A stretch of 64,000 bases of DNA from UBA935 sp031556725 (GCA_031556725.1 JAVBSL010000015.1:1-64000), one strand, 5' to 3'; positions 24,367 through 33,800 are shown, numbered from the stretch's first letter. The notes: generated by a model from the sequence alone, not told the origin. Translations and numbers: made by a program.

Positions 24367-25677
24367 CTATATATTACCGCTTAAGACCGTGGCAATGATG
24401 TGAGCCAGCGGATCACAGGCATTCATGATCTCTTCCACGGTATTGGTCTGGGCGCCCAGTTCGATTAAAGTGGTCTTGGGTTTTAGATGCATATTGTAGC
24501 GGTAGGCCTTTAAATATATTTTCCGGGCCAGGCCGGGGTAATATTCATTGGCAATCACCTGTTCCTGAAAGGAAAAGGCCAGATTTTCATCAATATAGGG
24601 GTTTTCCAGATAATCAATATTGCCGGTGCGCTTGGTGTAGCTTAAGCCGTTAAAGAACATAAAACGGGCGGTAGGCCGTCCCTGCAGATCCATCACCAGC
24701 TTTTTCCCTTCGTTCATCCCATCCCGGTGCAGATCGATAATAACCTCGATAGAAGGGTTGTCGGCCAGTAATTGCTCAATCGCGGGCAGCGCATTGGAAT
24801 AGGCATAGTCCCGGCTTTCCACATCATACTGACCGGTATGGTGCAGCACGTTGAAACCATATTGATCCCGCAGGATGGAGGCGAGACGTTCACCGGCTCC
24901 TACAATAGTTGTGGAGGGATCACCGGGAATGGAGTCCGCAAAGGCTTCCTGGGAATGGGTGTGGTATATCAGTATGCGGGGGTCATCAGTGTATTTTTCT
25001 ATAGTTAAATCACGATATAATAAATTGTCAAGATTGATTTTTTTGTTGGTAACAGCAGTGGTAGAGTCAACGGCATAAAAGTTGGAAATCAGGTCATCAT
25101 AAGTAAAACCCTCTGACCAGTCGTAGGTATAAGCGGGATAAGCCGGTAAGGTAAAGACCGGGGCAGTTTCAGGAGTACTTTCCACAGCGGAATCAGGAGA
25201 AGGCGAATCCGCTTCATGGGGCTGATTTTCTTCCATAAGAGCCTGCAGCATACTTTCTTCGATATGCAAAGCGGAGTCGCTGTAGTCCAGTTCACTTTCG
25301 GGAATGTTTTTCACATCCTCATCAATGCCTTCCTGGCGGATTAACATATCCTTTGTCAACGTATCTTCCACTTCCGGAGTTTTTAAAGCAATCCGTTCAC
25401 TGTAATAGTATAGAGGCATTTGTTTTAATAAAGCGGTTTCCAAAGAAGCCGGGAGATCAGCCGCCGCATCATCATCGTCCAAAAAGGAAAGCAGCGGCAT
25501 CAAACTGACGGACATCTGACGGTTAAGGCCGCTGCGCAGGACTGCGCTCAGACTCCCCTCTGAAGCTTCTTTGGGAGAGCGGTGAGTCCAGGCGACTTTA
25601 ATGGTGCAAAGAAGGGTAGCGGTCAGCAGGAGGACTATGGACCATCTTAAAATTTTCTTTTTCAATTTGACAGACAT
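24367..25677 (-). CDS. spoIIP: Stage II sporulation protein P (SpoIIP)
   Basis: This is a peptidoglycan amidase/endopeptidase of the engulfment DMP machine. It has 436 residues from the ATG at 25677 (MSVKLKKKIL; GGAGG SD 5 nt away). One N-terminal membrane anchor (WSIVLLLTATLLCTI) and an acidic linker precede the catalytic domain: ILIYHTHSQEAF (near 240), VIIDLHRDG and TLIELGAQTNTVEE with the expected His and Glu zinc ligands. The gpr-spoIIP-lepA-hemW order is common in Clostridia. Mother-cell expression is expected. Confidence 0.95.
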   Translation of the reverse strand: MSVKLKKKILRWSIVLLLTATLLCTIKVAWTHRSPKEASEGSLSAVLRSGLNRQMSVSLMPLLSFLDDDDAAADLPASLETALLKQMPLYYYSERIALKTPEVEDTLTKDMLIRQEGIDEDVKNIPESELDYSDSALHIEESMLQALMEENQPHEADSPSPDSAVESTPETAPVFTLPAYPAYTYDWSEGFTYDDLISNFYAVDSTTAVTNKKINLDNLLYRDLTIEKYTDDPRILIYHTHSQEAFADSIPGDPSTTIVGAGERLASILRDQYGFNVLHHTGQYDVESRDYAYSNALPAIEQLLADNPSIEVIIDLHRDGMNEGKKLVMDLQGRPTARFMFFNGLSYTKRTGNIDYLENPYIDENLAFSFQEQVIANEYYPGLARKIYLKAYRYNMHLKPKTTLIELGAQTNTVEEIMNACDPLAHIIATVLSGNI

Positions 25678-25719
25678 ATTTTCCTCCAAACATTTCTAGA
25701 CAAGTATATGCAACAACTC

Positions 25720-25749
25720 TGGACAATGTGCAAAGATTTATGATATACT
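25720..25749 (+). promoter_or_regulatory. Sigma-A-type promoter of lepA
   Basis: TGGACA (25720-25725) and TATACT (25744-25749) are separated by 18 bp, about 30 bp before the start codon. It lies in the short divergent spacer between spoIIP and lepA. Confidence 0.6.
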
Positions 25750-25778
25750 TAATCGCATTTATCGAAGGAGGCATGGCA

Positions 25779-27593
25779 ATGGCAGGCGCAGACCAAAGTA
25801 AAATCAGGAATTTTTGTATTGTGGCACATATCGATCACGGTAAGTCCACGTTGGCAGATAGAATAATCGAACAAACCGGATTGTTGACCAGCCGGGAAAT
25901 GCAGGCACAGATTTTGGATAATATGGATTTGGAACGGGAACGGGGAATTACGATCAAAGCCCAGACCGTTCGCGTTATATATAAGGCCAAAGATGGGGAG
26001 GAATATGTCTTTAACCTGATCGATACCCCCGGACATGTGGATTTCAATTATGAAGTAAGCCGCAGCCTGGCAGCTTGTGATGGGGCGATATTAGTAGTAG
26101 ATGCTGCTCAGGGGATTGAAGCCCAGACCCTGGCTAATGTTTATTTGGCGTTGGATCATAATCTGGATGTTTTTCCGGTTATCAATAAGATTGATCTGCC
26201 CAGTGCTGATCCGGAACGGGTAAAAGAAGAGATTGAAGACGTCATCGGCCTGGAAGCCCATGATGCACCTTTGATTTCCGCCAAAAACGGAATAGGCATT
26301 GAAGAAGTATTAGAGGCTGTAGTGGCCAAAATACCGGCCCCCAAGGGCAGCCCGGATCATCCGCTGCAGGCTTTGATCTTTGATTCTTTATATGACCCTT
26401 ATAAGGGCGTTATTATATTCTGCCGGATTATGGAAGGTACCGTGAAAAAGGGTACACCCATCAAAATGATGGCTACCGGTGCTCAGACAGAAGTGGTGGA
26501 AGTAGGGTATTTCGGAGCCGGCCAGTTTATTCCCTGTGAGGAGTTAAGTGCCGGCATGGTTGGTTATATTACAGCTTCCATTAAAAATGTGAAGGATACG
26601 GCTGTGGGTGACACTGTGACCAACTCTCAGGAACCCTGCAAGGAACCTTTGCCGGGGTATAAAAAAGTACAGTCCATGGTATATTGCGGGGTGTATCCGG
26701 CGGATGGAGCCAAATATCCCGATCTGCGGGATGCTTTGGAAAAACTGCAGTTAAATGATGCTTCCCTGCATTATGAACCAGAAACCTCGGTGGCTTTGGG
26801 ATTTGGTTTCCGCTGCGGATTTTTAGGACTGTTACATCTGGAAATCATCCAGGAACGGCTGGAGCGGGAATATAATCTGGATTTGGTAACCACTGCCCCC
26901 AGTGTTATCTATAAGGTTCATAAGCATAAGGGTGAGGTAATCGAGCTGACCAATCCTACCAATTTACCCGATCCTACGGAAATCGACTTTATGGAGGAAC
27001 CGGTGGTATCCGCAGAAATCATGGTAACCAGTGAGTTTATCGGTTCGATTATGGAATTGTGCCAGGAACGAAGAGGCCGGTATCTGGGGATGGAATATAT
27101 CGAAGGTACCAGAGCGGTTTTACGATATGAACTGCCCTTAAATGAAATTATCTATGATTTCTTTGATGCATTGAAGTCCCGTTCCAAGGGATATGCATCC
27201 TTTGACTATGAATTAAAGGGATATGAACAGTCCGAGCTGGTGAAGCTGGACATTTTGATCAATAAAGAAGAGGTGGATGCATTGTCCTTTATCGTTCATA
27301 GCGAAAGTGCTTATGAGCGGGGGCGTAAAATGTGTGAAAAGCTGAAGGATGAGATTCCCAGACATTTGTTTGAGATTCCCATTCAGGCGGCAGTGGGCGG
27401 TAAGGTTATTGCCAGAGAGACAGTGAAAGCCATGCGAAAAGATGTATTGGCAAAATGTTATGGCGGTGATATCACCCGGAAGAAGAAATTGTTGGAGAAG
27501 CAGAAGGAAGGCAAGAAGCGGATGCGGCAGATCGGAAATGTGGAGATACCGCAGAAGGCTTTTATGAGTGTGCTGAAGCTGGACGAGGACTAG
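25779..27593 (+). CDS. lepA: Elongation factor 4 (LepA)
   Basis: This ribosome-binding translational GTPase has 604 residues from the ATG at 25779 (MAGADQSKIRN; GGAGG 7 nt away, better than the ATG at 25773). The GTPase motifs are AHIDHGKST (G1), the RGITI switch, DTPGHVDF (G3) and NKIDLP (G4). The LepA-specific C-terminal domain ends KKLLEKQKEGKKRMRQIG. It has its own promoter and is separated from hemW by a ~300-bp spacer with a palindromic element. Confidence 0.97.
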   Translation: MAGADQSKIRNFCIVAHIDHGKSTLADRIIEQTGLLTSREMQAQILDNMDLERERGITIKAQTVRVIYKAKDGEEYVFNLIDTPGHVDFNYEVSRSLAACDGAILVVDAAQGIEAQTLANVYLALDHNLDVFPVINKIDLPSADPERVKEEIEDVIGLEAHDAPLISAKNGIGIEEVLEAVVAKIPAPKGSPDHPLQALIFDSLYDPYKGVIIFCRIMEGTVKKGTPIKMMATGAQTEVVEVGYFGAGQFIPCEELSAGMVGYITASIKNVKDTAVGDTVTNSQEPCKEPLPGYKKVQSMVYCGVYPADGAKYPDLRDALEKLQLNDASLHYEPETSVALGFGFRCGFLGLLHLEIIQERLEREYNLDLVTTAPSVIYKVHKHKGEVIELTNPTNLPDPTEIDFMEEPVVSAEIMVTSEFIGSIMELCQERRGRYLGMEYIEGTRAVLRYELPLNEIIYDFFDALKSRSKGYASFDYELKGYEQSELVKLDILINKEEVDALSFIVHSESAYERGRKMCEKLKDEIPRHLFEIPIQAAVGGKVIARETVKAMRKDVLAKCYGGDITRKKKLLEKQKEGKKRMRQIGNVEIPQKAFMSVLKLDED

Positions 27594-27615
27594 GGGCGTA
27601 GGGCGTAGGGTGTGA

Positions 27616-27814
27616 GGCCTCGAAACTGGGAACTGGCAGCGGTATCGCAATTTATTCCGCTCCAATCCTGTTTTGCCGGACACGCCAATGAACCTAAGAC
27701 GAAATTCGTGTTCGCGCAAGCGGGCTCCACGAATTTGGGTCTCATTTCTGTGGCAAAAAGGGATTTCCGCGGAGCAAATTGCGATATCCGTTGCCAGTTC
27801 CAAGTTTCGAGGCC
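27616..27814 (+). repeat. 199-bp imperfect palindromic element
   Basis: Nearly the whole lepA-hemW spacer folds on itself. The outer arms GGCCTCGAAACT/GTTTCGAGGCC, then GGAACTGGCA/TGCCAGTTCC and ATCGCAATTT/AAATTGCGAT, match over ~60 bp at roughly 85 percent identity. An inner ACGAAATTCGTG/CACGAATTTG stem leads to a short loop near 27716. It is preceded by a tandem GGGCGTA (27596-27608). There is no T run and no ORF with coding character. The structure is that of a non-coding mobile palindrome (REP/MITE-like). Confidence 0.75.
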
Positions 27815-27889
27815 GCGCTACGTTTACGGCTGGTACTGCTTGATGCGCTTGACGCGCATATTGTGAGAGAAAAGAAAGGAGTGTGGAGG

Positions 27890-29041
27890 ATGAAGCCTTT
27901 GAGTGTTTATGTTCACATTCCTTTTTGTGTGCGGAAATGTTTTTATTGTGATTTTCTTTCGGGGGTGGCGGAAGAGGGGGAGAAGAGGGCTTATGTTGAT
28001 GCTTTGTTGGAGGAGATCGAGCGAGAGAGTAAGAGTTATGTAAACCACGAAGTGGTTACGGTGTTTATTGGGGGTGGGACTCCTTCTACTTTGGTGGAAG
28101 GGGAGATTGAAAGAGTGTTATGTAAACTGAAGGAAAGGTTTTGTTTTGCTGATGTGAAGGATCAGCAGAGGGAGGTTGAGGTTACGATTGAGGTGAATCC
28201 GGGGACGGTTTCTTTTGAGAAGCTGAGGCGGTATCGGCAGGCGGGGGTTAACCGGTTGAGTATTGGATTGCAGTCGGCGGATGACGGGGAGCTTGGGAGA
28301 CTGGGGCGGATTCATAGTTGGAGTGATTTTTTGGTGACTTATGAGGATGCCCGCAGGGCTGGGTTTGAGAATATTAATGTTGATGTGATGGGGGCGTTGC
28401 CGGGGCAGAGTGTGGAATCATATCGGGGGACGCTGGAGAAGGTGATTGCTTTGGAGCCGGAGCATATATCGGCTTATAGTTTGATTATTGAAGAAGGGAC
28501 ACCTTTTTTTGAGGAGTTTGGCAAGGGCAGGGATGGCGTAGCGGCGCTGCCCACGGAAGAGGAAGAACGGGAGATGGATCAATTCACCGGGGAATTACTT
28601 GGGGAGAATGATTACATGCGTTATGAAATATCGAATTATGCGAAGGAAGGATATGAATGCCGGCATAATCAGGTTTATTGGCAGCGGGGGGATTATGTTG
28701 GATTTGGTTTGGGGGCAGCTTCGCTGGTAGATAATGTGCGGTGGAGTAACACGGGGGACCGGCAGAAGTATATAGGTGGAGATACATCTATTAAGGAAAA
28801 TAGACAGGTATTGACTTTACAGGAGCAGATGGAAGAGTTTATGTTTTTGGGGTTGAGATTGACTAAAGGGGTCAGCGAAACGGAGTTTTGCCGGTGCTTT
28901 GGGCAGCGGATGGAGGAAGTATATGGGGCGGTTCTTCAGCGGTTGAAACAGGATAAATTGATTGAAAAGGGGGAGTATATAAGGCTTACGCCTTATGGAC
29001 GAGACATCAGTAATTATGTGATGGCTCAGTTTTTATTTTAA
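27890..29041 (+). CDS. hemW: HemW, radical SAM heme chaperone (formerly CPO-like)
   Basis: The 383-aa protein starts at MKPLSVYVHIPFCVRKCFYC; the AAAGGAG SD lies 8 nt upstream. The radical SAM cluster CxxxCxxC (CVRKCFYC) is followed by GGGTPS and the HemW-type C-terminal domain (RYEISNYAKEGYECRHNQVYW). Members were long annotated as oxygen-independent coproporphyrinogen oxidases, but this branch is now regarded as heme chaperones. Codon use differs from neighbours: GGG, TTT, GTT and TTG are frequent where adjacent genes use GGC, CTG and GCC. It is transcribed just after the palindromic element. Confidence 0.92.
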   Translation: MKPLSVYVHIPFCVRKCFYCDFLSGVAEEGEKRAYVDALLEEIERESKSYVNHEVVTVFIGGGTPSTLVEGEIERVLCKLKERFCFADVKDQQREVEVTIEVNPGTVSFEKLRRYRQAGVNRLSIGLQSADDGELGRLGRIHSWSDFLVTYEDARRAGFENINVDVMGALPGQSVESYRGTLEKVIALEPEHISAYSLIIEEGTPFFEEFGKGRDGVAALPTEEEEREMDQFTGELLGENDYMRYEISNYAKEGYECRHNQVYWQRGDYVGFGLGAASLVDNVRWSNTGDRQKYIGGDTSIKENRQVLTLQEQMEEFMFLGLRLTKGVSETEFCRCFGQRMEEVYGAVLQRLKQDKLIEKGEYIRLTPYGRDISNYVMAQFLF

Positions 29042-29112
29042 ATTATGAGGTGGAAAGGCACTTGCGGGAACCGAAGGTCATAGAATAGTAAAAATGACTT
29101 TGGGGGCACCTT

Positions 29113-29748
29113 TTGAAAACATTCCAGAAACCATTATCTGCTGAGGAAGAAGCTGACTATATTCAGGCATTACAAAGTGAAAGCAGTGAAGATGTTGTAA
29201 AGGCTAAGGAGATTTTGATTGAGCGCAATCTCCGTTTGGTAGCCCACATTGCCAAAAAATATGTAAACGTGGACGAAGATATGGAGGATCTGATATCTAT
29301 CGGGACCATCGGGTTGATCAAAGCGGTATCTTCTTTTGATGCAAATAAGGGAAAGCTGAGTACCTATGCATCAAGATGTATTGACAACGAGCTTTTGATG
29401 CTGCTTCGTACCAAGAAAAAAACATCTAAAGAGGTTTCCTTGTATGAGCCTATCGGCACAGATCGCGAGGGTAACGAAATTAATTTACTGGACATTATCG
29501 AACATGAACAGACGGATATTCTTGACCGTATGGAAGTGTTTGATAATAGCAAAAAATTAGCGGGTCTTTTTGATAAGGTACTGAATGAAAGAGAAAAAGA
29601 AATCATTTATCTGCGTTATGGGCTGGCCACCGGAAAAGAAGTTACCCAGCGGGAAATAGGCACAGTTTTGGGGATATCCAGAAGTTATGTATCCAGAATC
29701 GAAAAGCGGGCATTACTGAAATTGAAGGAAGGTTTCGAGAAATATTGA
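29113..29748 (+). CDS. sigK: Sporulation sigma factor SigK-like
   Basis: The 211-aa sigma-70 factor has region 2 (LIERNLRLVAHIAKKY, DLISIGTIGLIKAV, STYASRCIDNELLM) and region 4 (VLGISRSYVSRIEKRALLKL). The N-terminal FQKPLSAEEE and the sequence LVAHIAKKYVN are typical of late mother-cell SigK. The start is TTG at 29113 with a GGGGG SD; upstream in frame is a TGA at 29095. There is therefore no membrane-bound pro-sequence as in Bacillus pro-SigK, and no sign of a skin-type interruption. Confidence 0.85.
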   Translation: MKTFQKPLSAEEEADYIQALQSESSEDVVKAKEILIERNLRLVAHIAKKYVNVDEDMEDLISIGTIGLIKAVSSFDANKGKLSTYASRCIDNELLMLLRTKKKTSKEVSLYEPIGTDREGNEINLLDIIEHEQTDILDRMEVFDNSKKLAGLFDKVLNEREKEIIYLRYGLATGKEVTQREIGTVLGISRSYVSRIEKRALLKLKEGFEKY

Positions 29749-29828
29749 AACTGATTGTCAATTACAAAAATTTATAATATAATACAAGATGGGTACAGAA
29801 GGTATGCTTGAAGGAGGGGTACGGGTAG

Positions 29829-30965
29829 ATGCTTTTTAAAAAAACAGAAGAGCTGAAAGTAGGTATGAGGTTAGCGAGGCCCATTTATAATCGAACGGGC
29901 GTCTTGCTTTACGAGCGAAATTCCCAATTAACCAACCAAGGTATTATGAGTATCAAAAACTTTGGCTTAATTGGGATTTTTATTTTAGAGCCGGCTGAAC
30001 CGGTTCCGCCCATGACGAAAGCGGATATTGAGTTTGAACGCTTTCAGACCATGTGCATTTTTTCCATTACAGAGGAACTGGAAAAAATAAGTGCTTCGCA
30101 TAAAGCCGCTAAGATGCAGGTGATTGTAGCAAATATTATTAAGAATTACGGTCATTTGGAAAAGAAGATCAATTTTGTCCAGAACCTGCGCAGCAATGAG
30201 GACTACATATTTAAACATGCCATGAATGTAGCGATTTTGGTTGCCATGCTGGGAAATAAGATGAACTTGAAAGTGGAGGAGCGGACCGAAGCGGTAATCG
30301 CCGCATTGGTACATGATATCGGCAAGCTGAGCCTGCCGGTAGAGGTATTTGCCAAAAAGGATTTGGAAGATTTTGAAGTGACACTGATCAGAAACGCCAT
30401 GTTAGCCGGTTACGCTCCTTTGGATGAAGCCTTTCCGGCAAATCCGGGGGTAAAAAGGGTTTGCAATCAATTCCAAAAGCTACAGGATTATCGCAGCGGC
30501 AAAGATCATCGGAAAGCAGATGATAAAGTGGTGACCGGAGCCAAAATCCTTCTGGTTGCGGAAACTTTTGATACCATGACGGCCATGCAGTATGGAGAGC
30601 CGCCGGCATCAGAGGTGCTGGCCATCAAGTATTTGATGGATAATCCGGATATTTATGATAAAAATATTGTTGCCGCATTGATTGACAGCATCAATATCCT
30701 GTCACCCGGAGTCAGCGTGGAACTGAACAATGGTGACAAAGCGCTGGTTTTAGCTGAAAATACCAACAATATCCTGCGCCCGATGGTTTTGAATTTCCGT
30801 GACAATATGGTGATCGATTTGGGTAATACTTTTGCCAATGGTGACTTGGAAATTATCGATATTATGAAAACAATGGACAACCGTTATATTTTGGATATAG
30901 ATGCTTTGCGAAGACAGGGAATCAGTGTAGACGAACCGGAATTTGTAAAAGCCAAGGGAGAATAA
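29829..30965 (+). CDS. HD-GYP-like domain protein, degenerate, linked to pilT
   Basis: The 378-aa cytoplasmic protein has an N-terminal ~110-residue region common in HD-GYP proteins (MRLARPIYNRTGVLLY). An HD core follows (YIFKHAMNVAILVAML and ALVHDIGKLSLP). The second half of the motif, HHE and GYP, which c-di-GMP phosphodiesterases need, is absent: the expected place reads AGYAPLDEAFPANPG. It is probably non-catalytic, perhaps a c-di-GMP sensor or scaffold. The stop is 2 bp before pilT, so it is likely co-translated with the retraction motor and may act on twitching; this is inferred. Confidence 0.75.
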   Translation: MLFKKTEELKVGMRLARPIYNRTGVLLYERNSQLTNQGIMSIKNFGLIGIFILEPAEPVPPMTKADIEFERFQTMCIFSITEELEKISASHKAAKMQVIVANIIKNYGHLEKKINFVQNLRSNEDYIFKHAMNVAILVAMLGNKMNLKVEERTEAVIAALVHDIGKLSLPVEVFAKKDLEDFEVTLIRNAMLAGYAPLDEAFPANPGVKRVCNQFQKLQDYRSGKDHRKADDKVVTGAKILLVAETFDTMTAMQYGEPPASEVLAIKYLMDNPDIYDKNIVAALIDSINILSPGVSVELNNGDKALVLAENTNNILRPMVLNFRDNMVIDLGNTFANGDLEIIDIMKTMDNRYILDIDALRRQGISVDEPEFVKAKGE

Positions 30966-30967
30966 CG

Positions 30968-32020
30968 ATGCCGACAATAGAAGAACTACTCAGACAGGCC
31001 AAGGAAGCCGGTGCCTCAGATTTACATATAACAGTTGGTGTACCGCCCAAGATGCGGGTGCACGGCCAACTGCTTACCATGGACTATCCGCGGATGTTGC
31101 CTCCCGATACAGCGGCCATATTAGATGAAGTAATGAATGAAAACCAAAGAATCAAGTTCGAAGAGCGGGGCGAATGGGATATGTCCTTTTCCATCCCTGA
31201 GCTGGGCCGATATCGTGTCAATGCCTTTAAACAGAGAGGTTCGGCAGCGGCGGCTTTCCGTCTGGTAGGAACCCAGGTTCCCTCACCGGAAGTATTGGGA
31301 GTCCCCTCATCGGTAGTGGATCTATATCAGCGTAAAAGAGGCCTGGTTTTGGTAACCGGACCCACCGGAAGCGGTAAATCCACCACCCTGGCAGCAATCA
31401 TCGATAAAGTAAACAATAACCGGGAGTGCCACGTTATCACCCTGGAAGATCCCATTGAGTACCTTCATCAACACAAGAAATCCATGGTCAACCAAAGAGA
31501 GATCGGTCTCGACAGCCAAAGCTATGCCAATGCCCTAAGGGCCGTGCTCCGTGAAGATCCGGACGTTATTCTGGTAGGTGAGATGCGTGATTTTGAAACC
31601 ATCAGTGTTGCCATTACGGCTGCGGAAACCGGCCATTTAGTACTGTCAACCCTGCATACCATCGGTGCCGCCAGTACGGTGGACCGTGTTATCGACGTTT
31701 TCCCGCCTCATCAACAGCAGCAGATCCGGGTGCAGTTTGCCAATGTACTGGAAGCTGTGGTATCTCAGCAGCTGATTCCCACAGCCGATGGAAAAGGACG
31801 GGTGGCGGCTTTTGAAGTGCTCCATGCCAACCATGCGGTGCGTAACCTGATCAGAGAAGGAAAATCCCATCAGTTGGTATCGGTAATGCAGACCAACCGG
31901 AAGGTGGGGATGATTACCATGGACGATGCCATCCAGCAGTTATATTACGATGGCCGGATCGACCGGGAGATGGCAGTTCAGTTTGCCCAGGATCCGGACG
32001 GAATGGAACGTAAAATTTAA
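30968..32020 (+). CDS. pilT: PilT, type IV pilus retraction ATPase
   Basis: The 350-aa hexameric ATPase drives pilus disassembly. It shows Walker A GPTGSGKSTT near 134, the Asp box, Walker B ILVGEMRD near 202 and the His box TAAETGHLVLSTLHT. The C-terminal AVRNLIREGKSHQ motif separates PilT from PilB. N-terminal DLHITVGVPPKMRV is canonical. It forms a two-gene unit with the HD-domain protein and is followed by a terminator, 4 kb before the main pil operon. Confidence 0.96.
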   Translation: MPTIEELLRQAKEAGASDLHITVGVPPKMRVHGQLLTMDYPRMLPPDTAAILDEVMNENQRIKFEERGEWDMSFSIPELGRYRVNAFKQRGSAAAAFRLVGTQVPSPEVLGVPSSVVDLYQRKRGLVLVTGPTGSGKSTTLAAIIDKVNNNRECHVITLEDPIEYLHQHKKSMVNQREIGLDSQSYANALRAVLREDPDVILVGEMRDFETISVAITAAETGHLVLSTLHTIGAASTVDRVIDVFPPHQQQQIRVQFANVLEAVVSQQLIPTADGKGRVAAFEVLHANHAVRNLIREGKSHQLVSVMQTNRKVGMITMDDAIQQLYYDGRIDREMAVQFAQDPDGMERKI

Positions 32021-32056
32021 ATTAATACTTGCTTTTTATAAAAAAGTCAGATACAG

Positions 32057-32092
32057 TAGAACATATCCATTCGGATGTGTTCTATTTTTTTC
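32057..32092 (+). terminator. Terminator after pilT
   Basis: TAGAACATATCC (32057-32068) pairs with GGATGTGTTCTA (32073-32084) in 12 bp (one G-U) with a four-base loop, followed by eight T. Confidence 0.9.
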
Positions 32093-32169
32093 TGCAATAA
32101 TTCATTGCCCTTGATTCGGGCAAAAGATTCACACTTATTTTAGTAAAATAAAAAAGAAGGGAGTATTTT

Positions 32170-33717
32170 ATGTTTGCAAAAATTACATCAGGGGCTATTT
32201 TAGGCATTCACAGCTATCTGGTTCAGGTAGAAGTCAATGCCTCGGGAGGACTGCCGTGTTTTGCCATGGTGGGATATCTGGCCGGGGAGGTCAGGGAAGC
32301 CGGTGAGCGGGTGCGGGTGGCCCTGCGGAATACCGGGATTACCATTCCGCCGCTACATATTACGGTGAATCTTTCGCCGGCTCATCTGCGCAAGGAAGGA
32401 ACGGCTTTTGACCTGCCCATTGCAGTGGGAATCCTGATTGCCATGAGCGTCATACCGGAGGCGGCTACTAAGAAGATGCTGATCATCGGCGAATTAGGAT
32501 TGGACGGCAGTGTGAAAAAGGTTAACGGCATCTTGCCTATTGTGGAGGAAGCGGTGCAAAAAGGCTTTTCCCGCTTACTGGTGCCCAAGGAAAATGTCAG
32601 GGAGGCAGCAGTGATACCGGGAGCAAAGGTATGCGGAGTCAGTTCCCTGCAAGAGGTGCTGACCTATCTGTCCGGCAGTGAGCAGGAACAAAAAAAGATG
32701 CTGCCCTACACCAAATTGAACCTTCAGGAGATACTGACAGCCGAACCGGATAAGGCCCCTCTTGATTTTGCCGATATTATCGGACAGGAGCAGGCCAAGC
32801 GGGCGGCAGTTATAGCGGCAGCGGGTTTTCACCATCTTCTCCTGATCGGACCGCCGGGCTGCGGCAAAACCATGATTGCCAAGCGTATTCCCACCATTTT
32901 ACCCCCTCTTTCGGAGGCGGAAAGTCTGGAAGTCTCTTCCATATACAGCATTTCAGGAATGCTTGGACCGGAACAGGTCCTTCTTACCAAACGTCCCTTT
33001 CTTGACCCCCATCATACCATTACCGAGCAGGCCTTAACCGGCGGCGGTAAGATTCCCAAGCCGGGAGTGGTCAGCTTGGCCCACCGCGGTGTCCTTTTTA
33101 TGGATGAATTGCCGGAGTGTAAGCGCTCGGTCATAGAAATCCTCCGGCAGCCCATCGAAGACAAGAAGGTAAATATCGCCAGGATTCAGGGCAACTTTAC
33201 TTATCCCGCCGATTTTATCTTCGTAGGAGCCATGAATCCCTGCCCCTGCGGCTATTTTCCCGATCAGGAGAAATGCAGCTGTACCGGATCAGAGATTCAC
33301 CGATACCTGAACCGCATTTCCGGCCCGATTCTGGATCGTATCGATATCTGTGCGGAAGTTGCCAGGCTGGATGTCCTGAAACTCCAGCAAAATAAGAAAG
33401 GCATTTCCAGTGCGGAAATGGGAAGGCAGGTGGAAACAGCCAGACAGATGCAAGAAAAGCGATATGCCGGAACTGCCTGCCGCAACAATGGCGACATCAA
33501 GACCAAAGATGTTCCGGTTTACTGTGCGCTGGAAAAGAAGGAAGCCGGTTTGATGGAGGAAATCTTCCGCACCATGAACTTAAGTACCAGAGCTTATCAC
33601 CGTATTTTACGGGTGGCCCGCACCATTGCGGATCTGGCGGAAAGTGAAAGCATAAAAGAAGAACATCTGCTGGAAGCGGTCCACTATCGGATCAGTGACG
33701 GAAAGTATTGGAGGTAG
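32170..33717 (+). CDS. comM: ComM/YifB family Mg-chelatase-like AAA+ helicase
   Basis: The 515-aa protein has an N-terminal Lon-protease-like fold (FAMVGYLAGEVREAGERVRV), a central AAA+ domain (Walker A GPPGCGKTMIAKRI near 226, LFMDELPE, MNPCPCGY with a Cys cluster) and a C-terminal Mg-chelatase-like domain. ComM is a branch-migration helicase that promotes integration of incoming DNA in natural transformation. The neighbouring dprA and pilus genes support that role here. Confidence 0.92.
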   Translation: MFAKITSGAILGIHSYLVQVEVNASGGLPCFAMVGYLAGEVREAGERVRVALRNTGITIPPLHITVNLSPAHLRKEGTAFDLPIAVGILIAMSVIPEAATKKMLIIGELGLDGSVKKVNGILPIVEEAVQKGFSRLLVPKENVREAAVIPGAKVCGVSSLQEVLTYLSGSEQEQKKMLPYTKLNLQEILTAEPDKAPLDFADIIGQEQAKRAAVIAAAGFHHLLLIGPPGCGKTMIAKRIPTILPPLSEAESLEVSSIYSISGMLGPEQVLLTKRPFLDPHHTITEQALTGGGKIPKPGVVSLAHRGVLFMDELPECKRSVIEILRQPIEDKKVNIARIQGNFTYPADFIFVGAMNPCPCGYFPDQEKCSCTGSEIHRYLNRISGPILDRIDICAEVARLDVLKLQQNKKGISSAEMGRQVETARQMQEKRYAGTACRNNGDIKTKDVPVYCALEKKEAGLMEEIFRTMNLSTRAYHRILRVARTIADLAESESIKEEHLLEAVHYRISDGKYWR

Positions 33718-33720
33718 CAA

Positions 33721-33742
33721 TGTGAAAATTGAAATTTTCACA
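33721..33742 (+). repeat. Perfect 22-bp palindrome between comM and dprA
   Basis: TGTGAAAATT and AATTTTCACA are exact inverted copies separated by GA. No T run follows. It sits 3 bp after the comM stop and 58 bp before dprA. It could be an operator or an RNA hairpin; nothing in the sequence decides. Confidence 0.6.
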
Positions 33743-33800
33743 CGCAAATTTGTGCTTGCAGCCCAAAGTTTGCAGGTTGTTAGCAAGAATGGAGATTAAC

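Noticed and set aside
27612..27866. Short ORFs on both strands inside the lepA-hemW palindrome
   Set aside because: They arise from the inverted repeat, have no SD and no recognisable product.
29093..29113. ATG at 29093 as the sigK start
   Set aside because: It is out of frame with the sigma factor; the only in-frame start after the TGA at 29095 is the TTG at 29113.
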